DNA from: JAABRB01 sp963735025
Lineage (GTDB): Bacteria > Pseudomonadota > Gammaproteobacteria > Burkholderiales > SG8-39
Assembly (NCBI GenBank): GCA_963735025.1
Contig: CAVTJG010000009.1
Location: forward strand, 744,001 to 808,000
DNA length: 64,000 bases
Direction: 5' to 3'
Every line of letters starts with the position of its first letter. The first letter of the stretch is position 1. This document shows, one piece after another, positions 16,600 through 25,440 of this stretch. The notes beneath the pieces were generated by a model. That model saw nothing but the letters and a program-made list of their open reading frames with translations, had not been told where the DNA came from and searched no databases. The position numbers were made by a program, and so were the translations under genes.

Positions 16600-19500
16600 G
16601 TGGCTGGCGAATTCGATATCGGGCCGTTGACGTGGGTCAAGGGCGAGATCGACCAAGCCCTCGAGAAGTCGCTCGGGTGCCTGCGCGCCTATGCCGCCAA
16701 TCCGGCCGAGACGACGCAGCTGAAGTTCTGTCGCACGCATTTTCACCAGGCGCACGGCGCGCTGCAGATCGTCGGCCTGGACGGGGTGACACGCGTCTCG
16801 GAAGAACTCGAGGGCCTGATCGGCGAGACCGAGAAGTCGGGCGCGCCGCCCAAACCCGAGATGCTCGCCGCCGCCGAGCGAACCTACGAGGCCATTTCGG
16901 CTTATCTCGATCAGCTGCTCGCCGGCGAGCCGAACCAGCCGCTGCTGCTCTTTGCCGTGTACCGGGATCTCGCCGCAGCGCGCGGCAAGGATTCCGCGGA
17001 TCCGGTCGATCTCTACTATCCTGATCTTTCGCACCGCCCGCCGCGCCGCGAACGCGCACCGTCGGCGCACACGGGCGACGCGCTGATCCAGCACTATCGC
17101 GACGCGCGCGCGCGCTATCAGCGCGGGCTGCTCAAGCTCCTCAAAAAGGATCCGACCGGAGCCGAAGACATGCGCGCCGCAGTGACGGCGGTCGAGGCGG
17201 CGCAAAGCGTGCCCGCGCAGCGCACATTCTGGTGGGTCGCCCTCGGATTCTTCGATGCGCTGGTCGCGCGTGCGATGCCCGACAACCCGACGCTCATGCG
17301 CCTGTGCAATCGCATCGAACACCAGCTCAAGCGACTCGTCGAAGGCTCGACCAATGTCGCCGAGCGCTTGACGCGTGAGGCGCTATTCGCCGTGGCGCGC
17401 GCCCGGCCGGCAACCGAGCACCTCCGGCAAGTCCAGGAGACCTTCGAGCTCGCCGGCTCGATCCCCGGCAGCTTCGAGCTGAAATCGGAATCCGCTGGCC
17501 AGTTGCCCGGCGTGCGTGCGATGCGCGAGCTGGTCACGCAGGCCAAGACCTCCTGGAACAAGGCCGCATCCGGCCACCAGGGAAGCCTTGCCGCGTTCCG
17601 CGATCAGACCGCGCAGCTCGCCAAGCGTGCGGCCGAATCGGGCGACGATCTGTTGAAGGCGCTCGCCACCGATATGGCGATCACCGCAAAGTGGCTCGGC
17701 GACAGCCCCGACAAGGTGACCGACGCGGTCGCCATGGAAGTGGCCACCGCGTTGCTGCTGGTCGAGAACGCCACCGAGAACTACGCGCGCCTCGGCGATG
17801 AATTCAAGCAGCAAGTCGCATTGATGCGCGGGCGGCTGCAGGGTGTCATGCAGGGCAAGATGCCCGAAGGCGCCGCGCCGGTGCTGGACGAGATGTCGCG
17901 CCGCGCCCAGGAACGCCTGCTGATGAGCCACGTCGTGGGCGAGATCAACGCGAGCCTGCGGTCGGTCGAGCAGGCGCTCGATGCGTTCTTCCGCGATTCC
18001 TCCCAGCGCCCCGAGCTCGTCGCGCTCGACAAGCCGATGCGTCAGGTGCTGGGCGCGTTGACCATGTTGAACGAGGACCGCGCCGCCGCGGCATTGTCCA
18101 CGTGCGCGGCCGAGATCCAGCGCTTCGCCTCGCCGGACTATGCGCCAGCCCAGTCCGACTTCGAGCGAGTGGCCGGCACGCTGTCGGGACTCGGCTTCTA
18201 TGTCGATTCGTTGCAGCACGGTAAGACCGATTTCGATGCCTTCATGCTGCCGATCGGCGCGCGCAAGGAAGCGCCTGCCGAAGAAGCGGAGACCGCCCAG
18301 GCGAGTGCCAGCGTCGAGGCCGGTCTTGCGAAGGGCAAGCGCGAAGTCCAGGAGCTCTTCGAGCGGTGGAAGAAAGAGCCTGGCGACGCGGCGCTCAAGG
18401 CCAAGCTCGAGGAGAATCTCCAGGCGTTGCAGAAGGACGCGAGCCTGACTGCGGAAGGCGCGCTCGAATCACGCGTCGCCGAGATGCTCGCGGTGCTCAA
18501 GAAAAGCGACGCCAAGACGTTCGATCCGGTGGCCACGCAGACGCTCGAGGGCATCACACCCGCATCCGCCGAGCCGCCGCCCTCGGCGAAGACCGAGGAA
18601 CTCGTCAGCGCGAGCGCCGAGAAGGTCGACGCCGAGCTGCTCGCCGTGTATCTCGAGGAGGCGGGCGAGGTGCTCGCGACCATCGGTGCGAGCGTCGAGC
18701 AGGTGCGCGGAGAGCTGCACAACATCGAGGAGCTGCGCACCATCCGGCGCGGCTTCCACACATTGAAGGGCAGCGGCCGGATGGTGGGACTGACCCGACT
18801 GGGCGAGGCCGCATGGGCGGTCGAGCAGGTGATGAACAAGTGGCTCGAGGAGGAGAGTCCGGCAACGCCCGATCTTCTGCGGCTCGTCGCCGAGGCGCAG
18901 TCGTTCTTCGGCGCCGCCGTCGAGGACCTCAAGTGCGGCGGAGCCGGACCCGACGAAGCCGCGATCGTCGCGCTCTCGCAGCAGGTGAAGTCCGGCGAAC
19001 CATTGGGGGAAACCGCGAGTGCCCAATCGGCACCCGTGTCCGCGCCGGAAGCACCTGTCGAGGTGACCGAAGCACCGGTATTTGAAGAACAGGCTGCCGC
19101 CCCGGCAATCGAGGAAGTGGCGGAAGCGCCGGACACTCCGGTAATCGAGGAAGTGGCGGAAGCGCCGGACACTCCGGCAATCGAGCCACAGGAGTCCGTG
19201 CCCTTCGAACTTGCCGAAACGCTCACCGTGCCGCAAGAGTCAGCGCCAGAGGTCGACTTTCCCGCGTTCGAACTTCCCGGCGAGTCGCCTGCGCCCGCAA
19301 TCGACCTGCCTGATTTCGATCTTCCGATTGGCGCACCGGAGGCGGAGGTTCTGCAGCCCGCCGCCGCACCGTCCGACGCACCGCCACCGGCCAAGGAGCC
19401 GGCACTTGGACCGATCTCGCTGGACTTCTCCCTGCCGATGTCGACCCTGAATGCCGAACCGGATGCGCAGCAGACGCCGCCGCCTGCCGAGACTCCGCCG

Positions 19501-22500
19501 GTCGAGGAACTGTTGCCATCCGCGATGACACCGGCTGACGACGATGCCGACAATACCGTGCACATCGGCGACGTCGAGCTGTCGCACTCTCTGTACGACA
19601 TATTCAAGAGCGAATCGCGGGAGCATCTCGATGGCATCGCTGCCGCGCTGCGCGAGGTCGAGGGCGGGGCGCCCGTCAGCATCGATTTCCGCCGCGCCGC
19701 GCACACGCTTGCCGGGATTGCCGGAACGGTCAATTTCGATGGCATGTGGGCAGTCGGACACGCGCTGGAGCACATGCTTCACCGCGCCCAGGATCGCGCA
19801 CTCGATGGCGCCGAGCTCGGCACCGCGCGCGACGCGCTGGCGAAACTGGAGGAGATGGCCGCGGCGGTTGCCGCCGGTGTCGCGCCGCTTCCGGATCCGG
19901 ATCTCGTCGCACGAATCGAGGCGACCGGCGACGCGCTCGCGGACTCGGCGGCGCTCAGCGATCCGGGCGAGAGCGACGATACGCTGACCCTTCCGGGCGG
20001 CGCGGGCGACGAAGACGCGCTCGATTTCACTGCGCTCGCCCCCGAGGGGGAAAGCGCTCCGGCGGCGCCTGCGGCGCCCGCCAATGTCGTGTCCTTCCCC
20101 GCTCCCGCGGAGGTTGCCGAGTCTCCGCCGGCCGACGTCAAGGTCGAGGAGATCCCGGTCGAGCGACGGCGCAGTCCGCGCGAAGAGGCTGCACGGGAGG
20201 CGCCGGCTGCGCCGCGCGCCGAGCACGGTCCCGACGTGACCGTCGAGGAGATTCCCGTCGAGCGGCGTCAACGCCGCCTCGACGACGATATCGATCCCGA
20301 GTTGCTGCCGATCTTCCTGGAAGAGGCGCACGAACTCATTCCGGCGGTGGGACAAGGGTTGCGCGACTGGCGCGCAAGTCCGGAGAACGCGGCCGCGGGC
20401 CAGGGTCTGCAACGCGTGCTGCACACGCTAAAGGGCTCCGCGCGAATGTGCGGTGCCATGGCGCTCGGCGAGCTGACGCACTCGATGGAAACGAAGATCG
20501 AGAACGCGATGGCGCTGAAAACGCCACCCGACTCGCTGTTCGACGAATTCGACGCGGCCTACGACCGGATGGGTCTGCTCTTCGAACGCATGCAACTTCC
20601 CGAGGCGCTCGCCCCCGCTGCGCCCGAGCCGGCACCAGAACCGGCCGAGCCCGCAGAAGTCGAGCCGGATGTCGAGCCCGTCAGTGAGGCGGCGGCGTCC
20701 GAAGTGCCGGATGTCGATGCGCCGCAGCCGGCGGAGCCCGCTCCCGCGCGCGCCTCCGCCGCCCTCCCCGCGGCACGACCGGCCGGAGTCGAGCCGGACC
20801 CTGCTTTACAGACTCGCGCGATGCTGCGCGTGCGCGCCGAGGTGATTGACCGGCTGGTGAACGAAGCGGGCGAGGTCAGCATCGCCCGCAGCCGGATCGA
20901 GGGCGAGTTGCGCGCCTTGAAGGGCGCGCTCTCCGAACTCACCGACAACACGAACCGTCTGCGCACGCAGCTGCGCGAGATCGAGATCCAGGCCGAGTCC
21001 CAGATGCAGTCGCGCCTCTCGCAGGTGCAGGAAGTCGAGACGCCGTTCGATCCGCTCGAATTCGACCGGTTCACTCGCTTCCAGGAAATCACGCGAATGA
21101 TGGCCGAGAGCGTGAACGACGTCGCCACGGTGCAGCAGAATATTCTGCGTGCGGTGGGCGATGCGGACGGCGCGCTGTCCGCGCAGTCGCGACTCACGCG
21201 CGGCTTGCAAACCGACCTGATGCGTATCCGGATGGTCCCCTTCTCGAGCGTCGCGGACCGGCTCTACCGCGTCGTGCGACAGGCGGCCAAGGAGACCGAT
21301 AAGCGCGCAGTGCTCGACATTCGCGGCGGACAGGTGGAACTCGACCGCTCGGTGCTGGAGCGCATCACCGCGCCGTTCGAGCACATGCTCAGGAATTCGG
21401 TGGCGCACGGTATCGAAGCACCCGCAACCCGCATCGAGCGCAGCAAGCCCGAGCTCGGCGAGATCAAGATCGAGGTGCGGCAGGAAGGCAACGAGATCAT
21501 GCTCATGGTGTCGGACGACGGCGCCGGCCTCAACCTGCCGCGGATCCTCGAGAAGGCGCGTGCGCTGGGCCTCGTCGAGCCCGACCAGACGCCGACCAAC
21601 GCGGAGATCGCGGATTTCATCTTCCACCCGGGATTCTCAACCGCCGCCGAAGTGAGCCAACTCGCCGGCCGCGGTGTCGGAATGGACGTGGTGAAGAGCG
21701 AGGCGGCGGCGCTCGGCGGGCGCATCGAGACGCACACCGAGCTCGGCAAGGGCACACGCTTCCTCATCTACCTGCCGCTCACGCTTGCCGTCACGCAGGC
21801 GGTGCTGGTTCGCGCCGGCCCGGTCCGGTTTGCCATTCCGGCGGTCATGGTCGAGCAGGTCCGGCAGGTCAAGACGCCGGAACTCGCCGCCTGTACGGAG
21901 TCGGGCGAGGCGCAGTGGCAAAATCGCAGCTATCCGTTCCGTTACCTGCCGCGCCTGCTCGGTGACTTCGACAGCCTGCCCGAGCAGAAGCGGTTCCACT
22001 CGATCATGTTCGTGCGCAGCGGCGCAAACGTCGTCGCGATCCACGTCGACGAAGTCGCGGGCGCGCAGGAAATCGTGGTCAAGAACACCGGGCCGCTGCT
22101 TTCACGCATCGCCGGCATCACCGGCGCGACGGTGCTCGGCTCCGGCGAGATCGTGCTCATCATCAACCCGGTGATCCTTGCCGGCCGCGAACCGATCGAG
22201 TTCAGCTCGACGGACGCACCCGTCGTGGCGCGGGAGGAGGCGCCGATCCTCACCATACCGACCGTGATGATCGTCGACGATTCGCTCACGGTGCGCAAGA
22301 TCACGGGCCGGTTGCTTTCGCGCGAGGGTTTCCACGTCCTCACGGCGAAGGACGGTGTGGACGCAGTGGAGCAACTGCAGGAGACGCTCCCGGATGTGAT
22401 GCTGGTCGATATCGAAATGCCGCGGATGGACGGCTTCGACCTCACTCGCGCCGTGCGCGGCGATCCGCGGCTGCGCCACATTCCGATCATCATGATCACC

Positions 22501-22644
22501 TCGCGTACCGCCGAGCGACACCGTGCGTACGCCAAGGAAATCGGCGTCAACGTGTATCTGGGCAAGCCTTTCCAGGAGGAAGAGCTCCTCGGGCACATCG
22601 CCACGTTCGTGGGCAAGGCCCACACCGCCACGGACCCGGTGTAG
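16600..22644 (+). CDS. chpA: Hybrid chemosensory histidine kinase ChpA/PilL
   Basis: The 2,014-residue CheA-type kinase drives the pilus chemosensory pathway. The phosphotransfer His sites I can see are H52 (degenerate, AHGALQIVGL), H720 (HTLKGSGRM), H1035 (HTLAGIAG, lacking the usual Lys) and H1275 (HTLKGSARM). They are separated by Pro/Ala/Glu-rich linkers. Then come a dimerisation helix, the HATPase domain (N box HMLRNSVAHGIE, N1599; GRGVGMDVVKSE), a CheW-like domain, and a C-terminal receiver (VDDSLTVRK; phospho-Asp D1937 in LVDIEMPRMDG). GTG 16600 was chosen because GAGAGGAG lies about ten bases upstream. Shorter than the roughly 2,470-residue Pseudomonas ChpA. No pilK (CheR) or chpB (CheB) follows. 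Confidence 0.94.
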   Translation: MAGEFDIGPLTWVKGEIDQALEKSLGCLRAYAANPAETTQLKFCRTHFHQAHGALQIVGLDGVTRVSEELEGLIGETEKSGAPPKPEMLAAAERTYEAISAYLDQLLAGEPNQPLLLFAVYRDLAAARGKDSADPVDLYYPDLSHRPPRRERAPSAHTGDALIQHYRDARARYQRGLLKLLKKDPTGAEDMRAAVTAVEAAQSVPAQRTFWWVALGFFDALVARAMPDNPTLMRLCNRIEHQLKRLVEGSTNVAERLTREALFAVARARPATEHLRQVQETFELAGSIPGSFELKSESAGQLPGVRAMRELVTQAKTSWNKAASGHQGSLAAFRDQTAQLAKRAAESGDDLLKALATDMAITAKWLGDSPDKVTDAVAMEVATALLLVENATENYARLGDEFKQQVALMRGRLQGVMQGKMPEGAAPVLDEMSRRAQERLLMSHVVGEINASLRSVEQALDAFFRDSSQRPELVALDKPMRQVLGALTMLNEDRAAAALSTCAAEIQRFASPDYAPAQSDFERVAGTLSGLGFYVDSLQHGKTDFDAFMLPIGARKEAPAEEAETAQASASVEAGLAKGKREVQELFERWKKEPGDAALKAKLEENLQALQKDASLTAEGALESRVAEMLAVLKKSDAKTFDPVATQTLEGITPASAEPPPSAKTEELVSASAEKVDAELLAVYLEEAGEVLATIGASVEQVRGELHNIEELRTIRRGFHTLKGSGRMVGLTRLGEAAWAVEQVMNKWLEEESPATPDLLRLVAEAQSFFGAAVEDLKCGGAGPDEAAIVALSQQVKSGEPLGETASAQSAPVSAPEAPVEVTEAPVFEEQAAAPAIEEVAEAPDTPVIEEVAEAPDTPAIEPQESVPFELAETLTVPQESAPEVDFPAFELPGESPAPAIDLPDFDLPIGAPEAEVLQPAAAPSDAPPPAKEPALGPISLDFSLPMSTLNAEPDAQQTPPPAETPPVEELLPSAMTPADDDADNTVHIGDVELSHSLYDIFKSESREHLDGIAAALREVEGGAPVSIDFRRAAHTLAGIAGTVNFDGMWAVGHALEHMLHRAQDRALDGAELGTARDALAKLEEMAAAVAAGVAPLPDPDLVARIEATGDALADSAALSDPGESDDTLTLPGGAGDEDALDFTALAPEGESAPAAPAAPANVVSFPAPAEVAESPPADVKVEEIPVERRRSPREEAAREAPAAPRAEHGPDVTVEEIPVERRQRRLDDDIDPELLPIFLEEAHELIPAVGQGLRDWRASPENAAAGQGLQRVLHTLKGSARMCGAMALGELTHSMETKIENAMALKTPPDSLFDEFDAAYDRMGLLFERMQLPEALAPAAPEPAPEPAEPAEVEPDVEPVSEAAASEVPDVDAPQPAEPAPARASAALPAARPAGVEPDPALQTRAMLRVRAEVIDRLVNEAGEVSIARSRIEGELRALKGALSELTDNTNRLRTQLREIEIQAESQMQSRLSQVQEVETPFDPLEFDRFTRFQEITRMMAESVNDVATVQQNILRAVGDADGALSAQSRLTRGLQTDLMRIRMVPFSSVADRLYRVVRQAAKETDKRAVLDIRGGQVELDRSVLERITAPFEHMLRNSVAHGIEAPATRIERSKPELGEIKIEVRQEGNEIMLMVSDDGAGLNLPRILEKARALGLVEPDQTPTNAEIADFIFHPGFSTAAEVSQLAGRGVGMDVVKSEAAALGGRIETHTELGKGTRFLIYLPLTLAVTQAVLVRAGPVRFAIPAVMVEQVRQVKTPELAACTESGEAQWQNRSYPFRYLPRLLGDFDSLPEQKRFHSIMFVRSGANVVAIHVDEVAGAQEIVVKNTGPLLSRIAGITGATVLGSGEIVLIINPVILAGREPIEFSSTDAPVVAREEAPILTIPTVMIVDDSLTVRKITGRLLSREGFHVLTAKDGVDAVEQLQETLPDVMLVDIEMPRMDGFDLTRAVRGDPRLRHIPIIMITSRTAERHRAYAKEIGVNVYLGKPFQEEELLGHIATFVGKAHTATDPV
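19105..19176 (+). repeat. 36-bp tandem repeat inside the chpA linker
   Basis: Two in-frame 36-bp units (19105-19140 and 19141-19176) differ by one or two bases and encode A/V-IEEVAEAPDTP twice; a third partial unit begins at 19177. It lies in the acidic Pro/Glu linker between phosphotransfer domains, so copy number may vary without harming the fold. Confidence 0.92.
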
Positions 22645-22670
22645 ACCCGAACCGCGAAGATCCGCGGGCG

Positions 22671-23732
22671 CTAGCGCACCGATTCGAGCGGGCGCGTCTC
22701 GCCGTGCTTCAGCACCCAGAACGCGTCGCTCGACAATCCTCGCGCGGCGAGCGCTGCGCGCAGGCGCTCCGGCGGCTCGTACAGCGACTCGTCAGTGAGA
22801 TCGTCGAAGGTCCCCCAGTGGATCGCGACCGACTGCCGCGCGCCGAGATCGAGATGGATCTGCACGGCTTCCTCGGGATCGACGTGCATGACCCGCATGA
22901 ACCAGCGCGGAGCGTAGCCGCCGATCGGGATGGCGGCGAGATCGATCGTGCCGACGCGCGCGGCGATATCGCGGAAGTCGGGCGAGTATCCGGTGTCTCC
23001 GGCGAAAAAGAACCGCAGTCCGGAACCTTCGACGACGAAGCCGCCCCACAACGTCTGGTTGCGGTCCCACGGCGTGCGCGCGCTCCAGTGCTGCACGGGC
23101 ACAAACCGGATCACGACGCTATCGAGGCTGCGTGAGTCCCACCAGTCCATTTCTTCCACGTTCGTGATGCCGAGCGTGGCGAACCAGGGCTTGAGCCCGA
23201 GGCCGACGTAGAAGCGTGGCGGGCCGCCAGCCTGCTTGGCGAGGGCCCGTACCGATGCTTCGTCGAGATGATCGTAGTGGCTGTGCGAGACCAGCACGGC
23301 ATCGATGTGCGGTAGCTTGGCGAGCGGAATCGCCGGCTCGACCACGCGCCTCGGCCCCACGCTGGAAAGCGGCGATGCGCGCAGCGAGAACTGCGGGTCG
23401 GTGAGGATATTCAGCCCGCCGACACGCAGGAGCAACGTCGCATGACCGATCCATGTAACGCTCGGATTTGCGAGCGCGACTGGGTTTGCCTGCTGCTCGA
23501 CCTCGAATCGATACCCGCCTTCCGGCTTTTTCGGCAGGCCGTCGCGCATTTGCTCCCACTTCCATTTCCAGAAGCTCCGGCCGCTTTCGTGCGGGTAGTT
23601 GTTGCGGAACCCCTCGGGCGTGTGATGTGGTTTCGAAGGATCGAAATACGGGTTCGACATCGTGCATCCGGCGAGGACGCTCGCCAGCAGAGTTGGCAGG
23701 AATCGTACCAGTCGTGTCATTGGCTGAATCAT
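22671..23732 (-). CDS. MBL-fold metallohydrolase lipoprotein (NAPE-PLD/UlaG-like)
   Basis: About 353 residues. A lipoprotein signal peptide (LPTLLASVLAGC, lipobox LAGC) is followed by a metallo-beta-lactamase fold: WIGHATLLLR, the metal-binding VSHSHYDHLDEAS, FFAGDTGYS, and a C-terminal AIHWGTFD His. This matches the NAPE-PLD-like/UlaG-like branch; the substrate is unknown and the protein is probably anchored in the envelope. ATG 23732 is chosen because, in the inferred ancestral junction, it overlapped the photolyase TGA (ATGA); ATG 23720 is the alternative. The start now lies at the edge of a duplicated copy of the photolyase 3' end. Confidence 0.83.
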   Translation of the reverse strand: MIQPMTRLVRFLPTLLASVLAGCTMSNPYFDPSKPHHTPEGFRNNYPHESGRSFWKWKWEQMRDGLPKKPEGGYRFEVEQQANPVALANPSVTWIGHATLLLRVGGLNILTDPQFSLRASPLSSVGPRRVVEPAIPLAKLPHIDAVLVSHSHYDHLDEASVRALAKQAGGPPRFYVGLGLKPWFATLGITNVEEMDWWDSRSLDSVVIRFVPVQHWSARTPWDRNQTLWGGFVVEGSGLRFFFAGDTGYSPDFRDIAARVGTIDLAAIPIGGYAPRWFMRVMHVDPEEAVQIHLDLGARQSVAIHWGTFDDLTDESLYEPPERLRAALAARGLSSDAFWVLKHGETRPLESVR

Positions 23733-23774
23733 GAAGATCGATACGCGCGCTTGGCGCGCTCGTATCGCTCCAGG
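23729..23774 (-). repeat. Duplicated 3' end of the photolyase gene (second copy)
   Basis: This 46-bp stretch matches 23818-23863 with a single mismatch (t versus a at the 14th base). It would encode the photolyase C-terminus LERYERAKRA-RSS and its TGA. The copies are 89 bp apart, and the palindromic element at 23775-23817 fills the space between. Confidence 0.93.
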
Positions 23775-23817
23775 CTCCGATGGAACAAGGGAGCACACCC
23801 CCTTGTATATCCCCCAA
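23775..23817 (-). repeat. Palindromic repeat, copy B, between the two photolyase 3' ends
   Basis: On the minus strand it reads TTGGGGGATATACAAGGG(GG), then a short loop, then CTCCCTTGTTC; ACAAGGG pairs with CCCTTGT. An 18-bp core, TGGGGGATATACAAGGGG, is identical to the copy at 60613-60630. It is exactly bracketed by the 46-bp direct duplication. Confidence 0.8.
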
Positions 23818-25263
23818 TCATGAAGATCGAAACGCGCGCTTGGCGCGCTCGTATCGCTCCAGGGTGAGTTTCCTCGCGACCGCATGATCGACGATCGGCG
23901 ACGGGTAGTCGCGGCCGATCACGCACCCGCATGCGGACTGCTCGGGACCCGACATTTGCCAGGGCGCGTGGATGAATTTGTCGGGGACCCTGGCGAGCTC
24001 CGGAAGGTAGTGACGGATGAACCTACCGCCTCCATCGAATTTTTCCGATTGCGTCACCGGATTGAAGATCCGGAAATACGGCTGCGCATCGCACCCCGTC
24101 GATGCGGCCCATTGCCAGCCGCCGTTGTTGGCGGCAAGGTCGAAGTCGTTGAGTTGTTCGGCGAAGTACTTTTCGCCCCAGCGCCAGTCCACGAGAAGAT
24201 CCTTCACGAGGAAGGACGCGACCACCATCCGCAAGCGGTTGTGCATGTAGCCGGTGCGGTTGATCTGCCGCATCGCTGCGTCCACCAGGGGATAGCCGGT
24301 GCGTGCCTCGCACCATGCGGCGAACCGCACCGGATCGTTTTCGAACTCGACGTCCTCGAGCTCGTGCTTGAATGCATGCCCGACGACGCGCGGGTGATGA
24401 TGCAGGATCATGAAATAGAAATCCCGCCAGACGAGCTCGGAAAGCCAAGTCTCGGCGCCGCGTCCGCCGATCGCGTGCGCGCGGCCGGCGAGTTCGCGGA
24501 TCGAGATCGTCCCGAACCGGAGATGCACCGAAAGATACGACGGTCCGTGCAGCGCAGGATAGTCGCGGCGTTCGTGGTACTTGTCGATCCGCGCGAGAAA
24601 CGCATCGAACAGCGCACGTGCGCCGGATATCCCGGTCGGGATCGGAAGATCGGTGAGGTTGGTGCGCCGAAAGCCGAGATCCTCGAGGGCGGGCATCTGC
24701 CGTACGCGGGGACGGGCGAGACATCCGAGGCGGTCGGCGACGGGATGCGCGGCGAGATCGGCCACCGAAAGGCGCCGCAGCCAGGCGTTCTTGTACGGCG
24801 TAAAGACGGAGAACGGCGTGCCCGTCGCGGTGAGCAGCTCGTCGCGCTCGAACATGACCTGGTCCTTGACGGTCTCGAAGCCGATTCCCTGTTCCTCGAG
24901 CGCCTCCTGCACGGCCGCGTCCCGCGCGCAGGCCGCAGGCTCGTAGTCGCGGTTCGCGTACACCGTTGCGACGCCCAGAGCTGCCGCGAGCCGGGGCACT
25001 TCCACGCGCGCCCGGCCGTGGAGCACAATGAGCCCTCCGCCGCGCTCCGCGAGCGCATCGTCGAGCTCGCGAGCCGCGTGCCAGATGAATTCGACTCGCC
25101 GGTCGAAGCGCTCGGGGAGCAGGTCGAGGATCTCGGTATCGAAGCAGAATGCGCAGTACACCGCGCCGGACGCTTCAAGCGCACGGGACAGGGCGGCGTG
25201 GTCGGTCAGGCGCAGATCGCGTCGGTACCATACCAGGACGGGCTTTCTGGACGTGGACGACAT
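23818..25263 (-). CDS. phr: Deoxyribodipyrimidine photolyase
   Basis: The 481-residue class I CPD photolyase/cryptochrome-family flavoprotein has an N-terminal antenna-binding Rossmann domain (VLVWYRRDLRLTDHAAL) and a C-terminal helical FAD domain. The FAD-domain motifs are LSVHLRFGTIS, WRDFYFMILHHHP, TGYPLVDAAMRQ, TGYMHNRLRM, DWRWGEKYFA and NNGGWQWAASTG. It uses blue light to split cyclobutane pyrimidine dimers. The last 46 bp are duplicated downstream around a palindromic element, which appears to have split a former phr-lipoprotein ATGA overlap. CPD repair is the most likely activity, but the (6-4) or DASH class is not formally excluded. Confidence 0.95.
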   Translation of the reverse strand: MSSTSRKPVLVWYRRDLRLTDHAALSRALEASGAVYCAFCFDTEILDLLPERFDRRVEFIWHAARELDDALAERGGGLIVLHGRARVEVPRLAAALGVATVYANRDYEPAACARDAAVQEALEEQGIGFETVKDQVMFERDELLTATGTPFSVFTPYKNAWLRRLSVADLAAHPVADRLGCLARPRVRQMPALEDLGFRRTNLTDLPIPTGISGARALFDAFLARIDKYHERRDYPALHGPSYLSVHLRFGTISIRELAGRAHAIGGRGAETWLSELVWRDFYFMILHHHPRVVGHAFKHELEDVEFENDPVRFAAWCEARTGYPLVDAAMRQINRTGYMHNRLRMVVASFLVKDLLVDWRWGEKYFAEQLNDFDLAANNGGWQWAASTGCDAQPYFRIFNPVTQSEKFDGGGRFIRHYLPELARVPDKFIHAPWQMSGPEQSACGCVIGRDYPSPIVDHAVARKLTLERYERAKRAFRSS

Positions 25264-25440
25264 GGTGCGGTTGCGGGCTGGTGGTTGCGGAAGGGACTGT
25301 GCAGATCAGAATTCTGTGAACTCCTGAGCGATGGCGCTCGCGGTGCCTGCCGAAGCTGAGCCGCATGCGATCATAAGATAGGTTCTATTCTCCCGTTGTG
25401 GGCGAACGGACATCATGACGACGGCGCAAGGACAATGCGA

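Noticed and set aside
18198..19775. 525-codon minus-strand, Ser/Ala-rich frame inside chpA
   Set aside because: A mirror of the Glu/Pro linker codons of chpA; low complexity and no start context.
23729..23932. Short minus-strand frame ending like the photolyase C-terminus
   Set aside because: It arises only because the phr tail is duplicated; there is no independent gene.
23884..25359. 491-codon plus-strand frame across the photolyase
   Set aside because: Antisense to phr, with no family resemblance; phr itself has all photolyase motifs.
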